Shown: positions 19,700-28,652, numbered from the stretch's first letter. The stretch: 53,840 nucleotides of DNA from an uncultured bacterium (GCA_937921485.1 CAKZSV010000002.1:1-53840), one strand, 5' to 3'. The notes: generated from the letters alone by a model not told the origin. Program-made: numbers and translations.

Positions 19700-20953
19700 A
19701 TGATAAAAAAAGATAAAACCCCAATGATTTCACCGGACGAAGCGGTTGCGCTGGTGCTCGGGCAGTCCTTTTTGATGGGGATAGAAACAGTGCCGCTTCT
19801 GGAGGCGGCATTTCGATTTCTCGCCACGGACATCATTTCGGATGTTGACATCCCTCCCTTTGACAATTCCGCGATGGATGGATTCGCCCTGGTCGCCTCG
19901 GCAATTCGCGGTGCATCAAAAGAAAACCCGGTCTCACTGCCCATCACCGGCGAAGCGAAGGCGGGCGACATGGAAACAAAAGTTTCATCTCAAAGCGCAA
20001 TCCGCATTATGACCGGGGCCATGCTCCCCTCAGGCGCCGATACGGTAGTACCGGTGGAAGACACATCGGAATCGGATGGGATGGCAATTTTCTATGGGTC
20101 CGCAAAACCGGGTGCGAACATCCGCCGCGCTGGTGAAGACATCCGCCGCGGAATGAAAGTGCTGCGAAGAGGCGACCGCATTACTCCCGCTGTGATGGGA
20201 ATTTTAGCCTCGCTCAACATTCCCCGTGTTGAGGTATTCAAAAAGCCTGACATCGCAATCATTGCCACAGGCGATGAATTAGCCGAACCGGGTACTGAAC
20301 TTTTGCCGGGACACATCCGCAACAGCAATGCGTATGCACTCTACGGCGAAGTGCTCAAATGCGGAGGCACTCCTCATTATCTCGGCATTGCGAGAGACTC
20401 CAGAGAAGACACCGAACGTCTGCTTCAAGAAGCAAGCCGCTGTGATATTATCATCACCACCGGCGGGGTTTCCATGGGTGAATACGATTTCGTTCCAGAA
20501 GTTCTTACCGCACTCGGGGTGCACATTATATTCGAGACAGTAAAAATGAAGCCGGGAAAGCCATGCATTTTCGGAGTTTCTCACGTGCATGACGCAAAAA
20601 AACTCTTTTTCGGCCTTCCGGGAAATCCCGTATCATCGCTTGTATCGTTCATGCAATTCGTGCGCCCCGCCCTTCTTTCCCTCATGGGCGCGCGAAAAAT
20701 CCGAAAACCGGAAGCGCACGCCACGCTCAGAGAGAAAATCACAAAGAAAAAAGGGCGGACGCACTTTGTGCGTGGTTTTTTTTCAATTGAAGGAGAAAAA
20801 ATATCCGTCGCGACGACAGGCCCGCAAGGTTCGGGAATTCTTCGTTCAATGCATGAAGCGAACTGCCTCATCATCCTTCCCGCCGAAAAGGAAGTATTCG
20901 AAGCGGGAGAAGATGTCGTCATTCAGCTTATCAATCATGAGGAAATTGAGTGA
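19700..20953 (+). CDS. moeA: Molybdopterin molybdenumtransferase MoeA
   Basis: Inserts molybdenum, or tungsten in some organisms, into adenylylated molybdopterin. Family marks are PPFDNSAMDGFAL near the N-terminus, AIIATGDELAEPG and ITTGGVSMGEYDFV in the MoCF domain, and FGLPGNPVSS, followed by a C-terminal barrel domain. From the ATG of MIKKDKTP it is about 417 residues, the usual size; an ATG eight codons later is also possible. The last base pairs overlap the next gene in a GTGA. The AOR-family enzyme at 30813 is a candidate user of the cofactor. Confidence 0.94.
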   Translation: MIKKDKTPMISPDEAVALVLGQSFLMGIETVPLLEAAFRFLATDIISDVDIPPFDNSAMDGFALVASAIRGASKENPVSLPITGEAKAGDMETKVSSQSAIRIMTGAMLPSGADTVVPVEDTSESDGMAIFYGSAKPGANIRRAGEDIRRGMKVLRRGDRITPAVMGILASLNIPRVEVFKKPDIAIIATGDELAEPGTELLPGHIRNSNAYALYGEVLKCGGTPHYLGIARDSREDTERLLQEASRCDIIITTGGVSMGEYDFVPEVLTALGVHIIFETVKMKPGKPCIFGVSHVHDAKKLFFGLPGNPVSSLVSFMQFVRPALLSLMGARKIRKPEAHATLREKITKKKGRTHFVRGFFSIEGEKISVATTGPQGSGILRSMHEANCLIILPAEKEVFEAGEDVVIQLINHEEIE

Positions 20954-21942
20954 ACAGGCGCGGCATCCTGCTTTATTCCGGCGGGCTGGACAGCCTGCTT
21001 GCGGGAAAACTTCTCTTAGACCAGGGCATCGACGTAGTCGGCTATCACTTCATTCTGCCCTTTGTGGCGCCTGATGCAGATCCCGAAACGCTCGCGCCTT
21101 CCATACTTGCAAAACAAATCGGCCTTTCCCTCAAACACATCCGCCTGGGCAAAGACTACATGGCGATGGTACAGAACCCGCCTCACGGACACGGGAAGCG
21201 GATGAACCCCTGCATCGACTGCAAGATTTATTTTCTGAGGTACGCAGCGCAGTTGCTTGATGAAGAAGATGCTTCATTTGTTGCAACAGGCGAGGTAATC
21301 GGCCAGCGGCCCATGTCGCAGATGCGGCACATGATGCGGCATATCGAAAAGGAAAGCGGACTGGAAGGAAAACTTCTGCGCCCGCTGTGCGCCAGGCGGC
21401 TCCCTTTGACTGACGCCGAAAAGGAAGGAATTGTTGACCGCGAGAAATTGCTGGACATTGCCGGACGGGGACGCTTCCGGCAGATAGAACTTGCCCGTCA
21501 ATTTGGCATCACGGAATATCAATCGCCCGCGGGGGGTTGCCTTTTCACCGATGTAAAAATCTCAGAGCGCGTGCGCGATCTGCTCAGCCATCATCCAGAT
21601 TATTCGATGCTGGATGTGTATCTTCTCACCGTGGGACGCCATTTCCGCCTGAGCAGCAGCGCAAAATGCATCATCGCCCGCAATGAAAAGGAAAACAATG
21701 AGCTTTTGAAATACAAAAGCGAAGCCGATTTTTTCTTTGCGCCGCAGTTTAAAGGTCCCTGCGCCTTTGTGCGGGGAACGCTTGATGGCGACGCAATAAA
21801 TATAATCGCAGCGGCAATTGCACGCTACGGGAAACCTGATGAAAATAACAAATTGATTGTGCAGCATAAGCCCGAGAAAGCCATCATATCACTGCCGGAT
21901 AATCGCATTTCGGAAGAATACCTGAAAAAAACAATGATTTAA
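20950..21942 (+). CDS. PP-loop tRNA-thiolation-type enzyme (MnmA/ThiI-like)
   Basis: 330 residues. The N-terminal ATP pyrophosphatase motif YSGGLDS (residues 9-15) is that of enzymes that adenylate a nucleobase before sulfur transfer. C88-x2-C91 (PCIDCK) and C197 (PAGGCLF) are spaced like the cysteines of two-cysteine or iron-sulfur thiolases. The C-terminal part (about 225-330: HFRLSSSAKCIIARNEKEN, FKGPCAFV) resembles the small RNA-binding NFACT-R-type domain seen in this subfamily. The usual THUMP or MnmA barrel domains are absent. It starts at GTG overlapping the moeA stop, so the two are translationally coupled. The substrate tRNA position is not known. Confidence 0.75.
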   Translation: MNRRGILLYSGGLDSLLAGKLLLDQGIDVVGYHFILPFVAPDADPETLAPSILAKQIGLSLKHIRLGKDYMAMVQNPPHGHGKRMNPCIDCKIYFLRYAAQLLDEEDASFVATGEVIGQRPMSQMRHMMRHIEKESGLEGKLLRPLCARRLPLTDAEKEGIVDREKLLDIAGRGRFRQIELARQFGITEYQSPAGGCLFTDVKISERVRDLLSHHPDYSMLDVYLLTVGRHFRLSSSAKCIIARNEKENNELLKYKSEADFFFAPQFKGPCAFVRGTLDGDAINIIAAAIARYGKPDENNKLIVQHKPEKAIISLPDNRISEEYLKKTMI

Positions 21943-22032
21943 CCAGCTACTATACAATAGCCCTCTTGAATCAAAAAAAACAGCAATTATTATCTTTACA
22001 AATGTAATTACATAATACTATTCTCAATTTAT

Positions 22033-22146
22033 GGGCACCTCTAAAAACCGCTTTCTTCATATTATTAAAGATAAAAAGAAAGCGGTTTTATCCTATATAT
22101 TGTGCCCACAAGGGAACATCCTTATAAATAGTTTTTAGAAGTTCCC
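22033..22146 (-). repeat. Dispersed two-hairpin repeat, copy C (complete, inverted)
   Basis: 114 bp, reverse orientation relative to copies B and D. It runs from GGGCAC (22033) to GTTCCC (22146) on the plus strand and includes the same AACCGCTTTCTT stem. The loop within the strong hairpin is flipped relative to copy A. It lies 37 bp before the conserved upstream block of paralogue copy 2. Confidence 0.85.
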
Positions 22147-22182
22147 TTATTGTTTATTTGATATTTTTTAGAATTGCTGTAA

Positions 22183-22217
22183 TTTTTACTTGCAATAATT
22201 ACTATACATATGTATTG
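22183..22217 (+). promoter_or_regulatory. Conserved upstream block of paralogue copy 2
   Basis: TTTTTACTTGCAATAATTAC followed by a perfect 12-bp palindrome ATACATATGTAT at 22204..22215, ending 52 nt before the ATG. This copy has the best symmetry of the three and is the likely consensus form of the site. Confidence 0.65.
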
Positions 22218-22267
22218 TTGTATTTACTGCATATAGAATTTCCATGTTATTTTGTGGAGGTCAAACC

Positions 22268-22753
22268 ATGATAAAAACAACGTACATGATGACAAAAGAG
22301 GTGTTATTGCTCCTTAAAGACGCCGAGAAGCGCACCGGCTGGACAATGATTGATTTGGTCATTGCGGTGATGCGCTACGCGATGCGGCATCACGCGAAGT
22401 ACGAAAGGGAGCATGGCAGGATTGCATACCAGAAGCGCCTCGACGAAGATGGCATGCCGATACCAAAATTCCGCGTGAAGGCAAAATTCCTTCAAAGGGA
22501 GTATGATTATTTTAACGATATGCGGCGGTTTTTCCGGCGGTCGATTTCGCATGTGATTGCGATTGCGGTGCTGACCTATTTGCCCGAACTATTGGAGCGC
22601 ATTGAAAGCGGTGAATACGATGAGGAAGCGGATTCTTATCCCTACAATAACTGTGCAATTTACGATAAATGTATAGAAGAAGCGACGGTGTTTCACATCT
22701 GGTGGGGATTACCCTGCGATCCGGCGCTGTTGGCCGCTGAATTCACCCGTTAA
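22268..22753 (+). CDS. Paralogous small protein, copy 2 (DUF1564-like)
   Basis: 161 residues, the same length as copies 1 and 3 and nearly identical to them. Changes cluster in the middle (LDEDG for LDGEG, KFRVKAKFLQ for KIRVKVKFLE) and in the acidic stretch after SGEYDEEAD. The start is set by GTGGAGG eight bases before ATG; an in-frame ATG at 22244 would place that ribosome site inside the gene. The predicted fold and unknown role are as for copy 1. A dispersed repeat lies upstream, and the CCGGCATC element follows the stop by 29 nt. Confidence 0.8.
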   Translation: MIKTTYMMTKEVLLLLKDAEKRTGWTMIDLVIAVMRYAMRHHAKYEREHGRIAYQKRLDEDGMPIPKFRVKAKFLQREYDYFNDMRRFFRRSISHVIAIAVLTYLPELLERIESGEYDEEADSYPYNNCAIYDKCIEEATVFHIWWGLPCDPALLAAEFTR

Positions 22754-22782
22754 AACCAATAAAAATAACTCAATGATGGCAG

Positions 22783-22797
22783 CCGGCATCTTACCGG
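22783..22797 (+). other. Conserved 3' element of paralogue copy 2
   Basis: CCGGCATCTTACCGG, starting 29 nt after the stop codon, as in copies 1 and 3. The rest of the region up to 23035 is AT-rich and holds only the unrecognised promoter of the next gene. Confidence 0.55.
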
Positions 22798-23035
22798 AAG
22801 ATACACCTATGACATTATGCAACACATATCACCTGCTTTGGCAATTTTCCGTGTACATTTTGAAAACCTAAACACATGCGCACCCAAAGCCATATTGCGC
22901 AATCTCCATCGCATTCTTCATATTGATATAATGAAAAATTATTTTTTTAAATCGATAAGAATAAAAAAATATTGATTTTCTTCTTTGATTTAATATACTA
23001 GTTAATCATTTCAATTTTATCTCGCAATTACCATT

Positions 23036-24301
23036 ATGCAACCGGCTAAAGTTCTCATTATCGAAGACGATGGTATCATCGCGCATATGTTAACAAACAT
23101 GCTCGAAGACGCGGGCTACCTTGTGGCAGGCATTGCAACAAACTGCAAGGGCGGTGAGCACATTGCGCGGGAAACAAAGCCCGACATCGCGCTGGTGGAT
23201 ATTATGCTCGCCGACGTTGACTGCGACGGCATCGATCTCGAACACAGCCTTCGTACTGAAATGCACATTCCGGTTATCTTCATCACTGCCTTATCCGACA
23301 CATCGCTTCCCGTGCGGCTTCAGGATACCCACTGCTACGGCTTTCTTTCAAAACCGGTAACTGCGCACGAACTCATTATCAACATAGCATCTGCCCTCAA
23401 ACGGCACAGTCTTGAAAAAGCACTCCGCAAAAGCGAGGAGAAATTCCGCCTCATCTATGAGTCCTCCCCTATTGGCATCGAACTGTATGACGAACAGGGC
23501 GTGCTTCTGGATGCAAACCGCGCGTGTCTGGATATTTTTGGGGTGAGTTCGGCAGACGAAGTCCGCGGCTTCAAACTCTTTGAGGATCCGAATGTATCGG
23601 ATGATCTCAAAGAAAAATTGCGAAATGGCGAAACCGTCCGCTATGAGGCGCCGTTTGATTTCGGTTTGGTCCGATCGCTCAATCTCTACCACACATCGAA
23701 AAGCGGCATCATTCACCTGGACGTGCTTATCACCCCGCTTCGGACAAATGACAACGGCATTTACGGATATCTGGTCCAGGTGCAGGACATCACCGCGCGC
23801 ACGCTTTATGAAAACACTTTGCGCGAGCTTTCGATGGTGGATCAGCTCACCGGCCTCTACAACCGCCGTGGTTTTATCAAGCTTGCCGAACAGCAGATGA
23901 ATTTAGCCAAACGGAACGGCGAGCGCATGATGTTGTTTTTCATCGACCTTAATAACATGAAAAAAATAAACGATCAGTTCGGACACCCCGAAGGCGACAA
24001 AGCGCTGATTCTGACCGCGGGAATTTTGCGCAAGACATTCCGTACCACCGACATCATCTCGCGCTGGGGTGGCGACGAATTCGCCGTGCTGATGATCAAC
24101 GCAAAAGAAGGCTGCGGGGACAATATTGGAATCCGCCTGACCGAAGCAATCAAAGAAACCAATTCGGAAGCAATTTTGAAAACAGAACTTGGCCTGTCGT
24201 GGGGCTGTGCTTCAATAAGCTCTGAGGGAAACGACGAAATCGAAACGCTCATCGCACGCGCCGATCAGGCGATGTACTACCACAAACACCACCGCACATA
24301 A
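23036..24301 (+). CDS. Response regulator with PAS and diguanylate cyclase domains
   Basis: Makes cyclic di-GMP on input from a phosphorelay. Domains in order: receiver (about 1-125; phospho-acceptor aspartate in ALVDIML, lysine in FLSKPV), PAS (about 133-255; FRLIYESSPIGIELYD), and GGDEF (about 262-421; LTGLYNRRGF, active loop GGDEF at 345-349). The product-inhibition site RTTD at 336-339 is intact, exactly five residues before the loop. No partner histidine kinase is adjacent. Its stop abuts that of the convergent cyclic-nucleotide-binding gene. Confidence 0.94.
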   Translation: MQPAKVLIIEDDGIIAHMLTNMLEDAGYLVAGIATNCKGGEHIARETKPDIALVDIMLADVDCDGIDLEHSLRTEMHIPVIFITALSDTSLPVRLQDTHCYGFLSKPVTAHELIINIASALKRHSLEKALRKSEEKFRLIYESSPIGIELYDEQGVLLDANRACLDIFGVSSADEVRGFKLFEDPNVSDDLKEKLRNGETVRYEAPFDFGLVRSLNLYHTSKSGIIHLDVLITPLRTNDNGIYGYLVQVQDITARTLYENTLRELSMVDQLTGLYNRRGFIKLAEQQMNLAKRNGERMMLFFIDLNNMKKINDQFGHPEGDKALILTAGILRKTFRTTDIISRWGGDEFAVLMINAKEGCGDNIGIRLTEAIKETNSEAILKTELGLSWGCASISSEGNDEIETLIARADQAMYYHKHHRT

Positions 24302-24697
24302 TCACACGTCGCGCATGAGTTTGATTCTGTTCAGCTCGCTTATTTTGCCAATGAGCAGCTTATCGGTCTCGGCGAGCCTTTTGCAAAGTATCTGCACCAT
24401 CTTCGCCGCAAACGCGGGATTGCGCATTAAAAACGCCTTTAATTCTTCAACTTTATCAATATAGGCAAGCTTCACTTCCCCGACCGCAATGACGTTCGCG
24501 CTTCGGGGCGTGTTGGTAAAAAGCGATATCTCTCCGAAAAAATCTCCTTTCCCGAGTTCCGCAACCTGCATGGTATTGCTTCCGTCCGAAAGCGTGATGG
24601 ACACCTTCCCCTCGAGAATGATGTACATGCGCTGTTCAAGCGTTCCGGCTTTTATTATTTTTTCATTGTTTCCATACTGCAAAATTCGCTGTGCCAT
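24302..24697 (-). CDS. Cyclic-nucleotide-binding domain protein
   Basis: 131 residues, a single cNMP-binding domain with no DNA-binding or catalytic part. The phosphate-binding cassette GDFFGEISLF...TPRSANV keeps the Glu and Arg that contact the cyclic phosphate in cAMP- and cGMP-binding members. A C-terminal helix (AKMVQILCKRLAETDKLL) may pair with a partner. I chose the ATG of MAQRILQYG because AGAGGA stands 5 nt before it; a GTG 24 codons upstream lacks a site. It is tail to tail with a diguanylate cyclase, with no intervening bases, so the transcripts may interfere. Confidence 0.85.
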   Translation of the reverse strand: MAQRILQYGNNEKIIKAGTLEQRMYIILEGKVSITLSDGSNTMQVAELGKGDFFGEISLFTNTPRSANVIAVGEVKLAYIDKVEELKAFLMRNPAFAAKMVQILCKRLAETDKLLIGKISELNRIKLMRDV

Positions 24698-24960
24698 ATA
24701 TCCTCTTTGCTGTTGTATCGCCACCCGTTTCGCATCCACTTCACGGATTTTAAGCAAAATGCCGGCCACCTTTTCATACTATACATTTCGGCAATGATGC
24801 CTTTGAACTTTCATCAATTATTGCCGCCTGAACGCATTGACACAATAACAAGCAACAAAAATACTAAATTTACATTGACATAATGGCTCATAAGGTTTTT
24901 CATACGGAAACGCCGTTTGCGCATTTTCGACCGCGGCCGAAATATCAACCGGAGGACATT

Positions 24961-26961
24961 ATGCCATCACGCCTGCTTAGTATTTTCATAGCGTCATGTT
25001 TTCTTACAATCATCGCTTTTTTCTGCTTCGCACACAGCGCGAAAGCCCAATCTTTCGGCGATTCTCAAAATACGTACAACCAGAAGGGGACCATAAGCAT
25101 CGGCGAGGCGAAAAAAGGAACTTTAGCGCCAAACGAAAAGCATGTGTACGAATTTCAGATACAGGCAAAAACCATGATTGTCATCGATCTGAAAAAAGAC
25201 GCCTCAAACCTGGACCCCTATCTTTCACTGCAAACCGAACAGGGGTACCTCATTCAGAACGATGACGACGGCGGCGGAGACCTCAACTCAAAAATAATAT
25301 CGAGGCTTGCGCCGGGCCGATACAAAATCATTGCGGGCGGACTGGGCACTTCCAGTGGCGCGTACGAACTGAGGTTGAATGCGACCGACATAAAGAGCAT
25401 TTCAATCGGCGATACTATCAATGATACTCTGAAAGACGGGCAGGTGAAGGTCTACGAATTCACTCTCAAGTCCGAAGGCCTTGTGCGAATAGACGGCAGG
25501 AGAACCGATGATTCCGCTTTCGCGCCCTTCATCGACCTGAAATCCGAATTCGGCAATCCAATCGGCAATGACCTTAACAATGGCGCATGCGCGTGTTCCG
25601 AACTGATCTCGTACCTGAACCCCGGAACGTATTTTATTTTCTTCAAGGGCTACAGCGACCGGGGGGGCTCGTATTCGCTCTCGCTCACACGAAAGGAATA
25701 CAGGGCACAGGAGTTCACTACCATCAGCGCAGGCGAAACACGCAAGGGCTGGATTTTTCCAACGCAGAAGCACAGTTATGATTTTACCATGCCCAAAAGC
25801 GGTTTTGCGATGATTGACCTTGTGAAAGATAATTCCAATTTAGACGCATACCTGTGGCTGTACAACAGCGCGGGAATTGAATTGGCGTCGGATGACGACG
25901 CTGGCGGAAACCTCAATGCGCGCCTGCTGAAAAAACTCGAGGCCGGTTCGTACAAAATCATAGCGGGCGGGCTTGGCAATTCCAGTGGAAAATATGCACT
26001 TTCGGCGAGGACGATTGAAGCTAAAAACATCGGGTTGAACCAGACTTTGAACGACTCGCTCGCCGACAATGAAATAAAACTGTATCTTTTTACGCTCTCA
26101 AAGGAAACAAATATCTCTTTCATCGGAAAGGGCACCGGCGCCACTCCAATACGGCCATATATGGAACTTTTAAGCAGCAACAGCCAGTTTATTGAAAAGG
26201 ACAATAACACAGGTTCTCTTTATGAATCGCTGATTTCAAAACAGCTTTTCCCGGGTGAGTATATTATTCTTCTGAAAGATTACAGCGGTAAAGCAGGCCA
26301 GTATTCTTTTTCGTTAAAAGAAGGCGCGGGTGATGCATCAAGAGGCGCCATTGAACTTGGAAAGGAAATCAAGGGAAATCTAAGTCAGAATGAAAAGCAC
26401 AGCTACAGCCTTCAGTTAAAAAAGGACGCGTATGTGAGCATCGACCACACAAAAGACGGCAACTCTCCACTCGACGCATTTCTCTGGCTGTATGATGCAA
26501 ACGGCATGCTCGTTCAAAGCGATGATGACGGCGGAGGCAACAGAAACGCAAAAATCATGCGGCAATTGAAAGCCGGGAAATACATCGTCACGGCCGGAAC
26601 CTACAGCGGTTCATCGGGAGCGTACAAACTCATCGCCAGCGAAATCATCATCAGCGATATCACTCCCGGTCAGGCGGTGAAAGACTCATTGAAATCCGGA
26701 GAAATGAAGATGTACATTTTCGACGTAAAGAAAGAGGGCCTTTATACCATCACCGGCAAACGCCTGGGCCAATCGAATTTCGCACCGTACATCGACCTGA
26801 AAATGGAATCGGGCAAGGTAATCGGAAATGATTTCAATACCGGCTCGGAACCATCATCGGGCATCAGCATGCACCTTCCCAAGGGCAGATTTCACATCTT
26901 AATGAAAGGGCATAATAATACCGGGGGAAGCTACAGAATTCTGGTGCGCGAAGAAAAATAA
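24961..26961 (+). CDS. Exported protein of six PPC-type beta domains
   Basis: About 666 residues. The ATG at 24961 has GGAGG nearby and opens a standard signal peptide (MPSRLLSIFIASCFLTIIAF, cleaved after AKA). The rest is an alternation of two related beta-sandwich units of the pre-peptidase C-terminal type. Type A carries NDDDGGGDLNSKI, SDDDAGGNLNARL or SDDDGGGNRNAKI followed by KIIAGG or TAGT. Type B carries IGNDLNNG, IEKDNNTG or IGNDFNTG. The order is A-B-A-B-A-B. There is no protease or other catalytic domain, so it is more likely a surface or adhesive protein than an enzyme tail. The acidic loops of type A could bind calcium. Confidence 0.85.
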   Translation: MPSRLLSIFIASCFLTIIAFFCFAHSAKAQSFGDSQNTYNQKGTISIGEAKKGTLAPNEKHVYEFQIQAKTMIVIDLKKDASNLDPYLSLQTEQGYLIQNDDDGGGDLNSKIISRLAPGRYKIIAGGLGTSSGAYELRLNATDIKSISIGDTINDTLKDGQVKVYEFTLKSEGLVRIDGRRTDDSAFAPFIDLKSEFGNPIGNDLNNGACACSELISYLNPGTYFIFFKGYSDRGGSYSLSLTRKEYRAQEFTTISAGETRKGWIFPTQKHSYDFTMPKSGFAMIDLVKDNSNLDAYLWLYNSAGIELASDDDAGGNLNARLLKKLEAGSYKIIAGGLGNSSGKYALSARTIEAKNIGLNQTLNDSLADNEIKLYLFTLSKETNISFIGKGTGATPIRPYMELLSSNSQFIEKDNNTGSLYESLISKQLFPGEYIILLKDYSGKAGQYSFSLKEGAGDASRGAIELGKEIKGNLSQNEKHSYSLQLKKDAYVSIDHTKDGNSPLDAFLWLYDANGMLVQSDDDGGGNRNAKIMRQLKAGKYIVTAGTYSGSSGAYKLIASEIIISDITPGQAVKDSLKSGEMKMYIFDVKKEGLYTITGKRLGQSNFAPYIDLKMESGKVIGNDFNTGSEPSSGISMHLPKGRFHILMKGHNNTGGSYRILVREEK

Positions 26962-26993
26962 CACTGCCTGCTCAAAAACAGACGGGACAATCA

Positions 26994-27025
26994 AACGCCC
27001 GCAGACTGATACTGCTGCGGGCGTT
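26994..27025. terminator. Hairpin between the PPC protein gene and adk
   Basis: AACGCCCGCAG and CTGCGGGCGTT form an 11-bp perfect stem with a 10-nt loop, between convergent genes. No long T tract follows, so termination may be partial. Confidence 0.7.
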
Positions 27026-27070
27026 GCATGTTCTCCACGATGTTTGAGAGATATTTGACGCGCTGATACG

Positions 27071-27757
27071 TTATCCGAGTTTTTTCATCAGCTCATCGGT
27101 GACTTCCTTCACGCCGGGTTTGCCGTCGAGCTCGATGATTTTGATTCCCTTTTTTGCGGCAACCTGCTTAAAATAATTCACCGCCGCAAGCGTGCCGGTT
27201 TTGGTATCGTAATAGATGTCGTGGCGCTTGCCGATTGCGGTTTCATCCTGGTCATCTGAACGGGCGGAAAGCTCACCGCCGCATACGCGGCACACGAACG
27301 TGCCGTCTTTCTCAGCAGGTTTAATGGCATCGATATAGATATTGTTGGGATGATTGTTATCGTTGGCACAGAGCCTCCGGCCCATGATGCGGTTTTTCGC
27401 GGTTTCGCGGTCGAGCACAATTTCAATCACGAAATCAAGCTTCATGCCGGCTTTCTCGAGCGCTTCATCCAGGGCTTCTGCCTGTTCTATGCTGCGGGGA
27501 AAGCCATCCAAAAGCCATCCTTTCGCACAATCGCTTTCCTGAAGGCGGCTGATAATCATGGGAATGGTGATGCTATCGGGAACCAGCTCTCCGCGATCGA
27601 TGTATTCCTTTGCTTTTTTTCCGATTTCCGTGCCCTTTTTAATGTTCTCTCTGAAAATAACACCCGATTCCACATGTACCACATTGAACTTCTTCTGAAC
27701 AACCGCGCCCTGCGTACCTTTACCGCTTCCATTGGGACCGAATATGAGAATATTCAT
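27071..27757 (-). CDS. adk: Adenylate kinase with a Cys-His-Cys-Cys lid
   Basis: Interconverts AMP, ADP and ATP. From the ATG preceded by GAGGTG it is 228 residues. The P-loop is GPNGSGKGTQ (residues 8-17), the AMP-site segment is WLLDGFPRSIEQ, and the lid spans about 127-180. The lid holds C130, H136, C156 and C159, which look like a zinc site, but with spacing unlike the usual C-x2-C-x16-C-x2-C form and with about 20 residues between the halves. That places it in an atypical subgroup of the AMP kinases. An earlier in-frame ATG at 27859 would add 34 residues with no homology. Confidence 0.88.
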   Translation of the reverse strand: MNILIFGPNGSGKGTQGAVVQKKFNVVHVESGVIFRENIKKGTEIGKKAKEYIDRGELVPDSITIPMIISRLQESDCAKGWLLDGFPRSIEQAEALDEALEKAGMKLDFVIEIVLDRETAKNRIMGRRLCANDNNHPNNIYIDAIKPAEKDGTFVCRVCGGELSARSDDQDETAIGKRHDIYYDTKTGTLAAVNYFKQVAAKKGIKIIELDGKPGVKEVTDELMKKLG

Positions 27758-28088
27758 AATAGCACCTCTTATGCAAAATTTTCCGGCCCGTGCGTTTCTT
27801 ACTCCTCCGCAATTCGTGCCGCTTTCGACCTGCTTAGTGCGACGGGGGCTTTCTGTCAAGATAGAATGCTAATCAAAATAAAAAAAGAATCCCCACGCTC
27901 TGTATTATTCCGGCAGTTTGACAAAACAAGATGATTTTTTCTGATAAAATATTTGATCTGTACGAATTACCCCGCAAACATGGCCATTATTGCCGCTTCC
28001 GACGTGAGGGCCTCGAATGGGCAGCATTCCGGGAACCGGACAATACCATTTCACGACACCAATCGATGCGGAAAAAAGAGGTACACAG
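27758..28088. other. Intergenic region between adk and efp
   Basis: 330 bp between divergent genes. TTGACA-like boxes occur (for example TTTGACAAAAC near 27918), but no pair with good spacing was convincing. AGAGG at about 28078 is the efp ribosome site. No gene is recognised. Confidence 0.4.
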
Positions 28089-28652
28089 ATGATAACAACA
28101 AAGGATCTCAGGCGAGGGGTCGTCTTCAAGCTCGACGGCGAGCTGTGGGCGGTGGTTGAGCAGAATCATCACAAGCCCGGTAAGGGCGGCGCGATAGTCA
28201 GGACCAAGCTTCGCAACGTCATCAAGGGCAATGTCAAGGATGTGACATTCCGACCGGAGGAGAAGGTGGAAGACGTGAGGCTGGAGCACCGACCCATGCA
28301 GTACCTGTACGATGAAGGCGACCACCTGGTCTTCATGGACACCGAGACCTATGAACAGGAATCGATCGCCAAGGACCTGGTAGGCGATGCGGTACATTTC
28401 ATGAAGCCGGAGGACATCTGCGAGATAGCCATATATGAGGGGGTTCCCATCACCGTGACCCCGCCGGCGACTGTGATTCTCAAGGTCACTTATGCGGAGC
28501 CCGGCGTGAAGGGAGATACCGCGACCAACGTCACCAAACCCGTGAAGGTAGAGACCGGCGCCGAGGTAAAAGTCCCGCTCTTCATCAACGAAGGCGATTA
28601 CATCAAGGTGAACACTGAGACGGGCGAGTACATGGAGCGCGTGAAAAAGTAG
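28089..28652 (+). CDS. efp: Translation elongation factor P
   Basis: Rescues ribosomes stalled at proline runs. 187 residues with the three beta-barrel domains of EF-P: the KOW-like N-terminal domain with the loop HHKPGKGGAIVR, the OB domain, and the C-terminal PVKVETGAEVKVPLFINEGD. The loop-tip residue is Lys32, the lysine-type (EpmA or related) rather than the arginine-type factor. The gene has notably more G and C at third codon positions than its neighbours. The start ATG has AGAGG upstream. It is monocistronic. Confidence 0.96.
   Translation: MITTKDLRRGVVFKLDGELWAVVEQNHHKPGKGGAIVRTKLRNVIKGNVKDVTFRPEEKVEDVRLEHRPMQYLYDEGDHLVFMDTETYEQESIAKDLVGDAVHFMKPEDICEIAIYEGVPITVTPPATVILKVTYAEPGVKGDTATNVTKPVKVETGAEVKVPLFINEGDYIKVNTETGEYMERVKK

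Noticed and set aside
28089..28652. efp as a clear horizontal acquisition
   Set aside because: G/C-rich codons alone are also expected from selection on a highly expressed gene, so it is kept as a question rather than a call.
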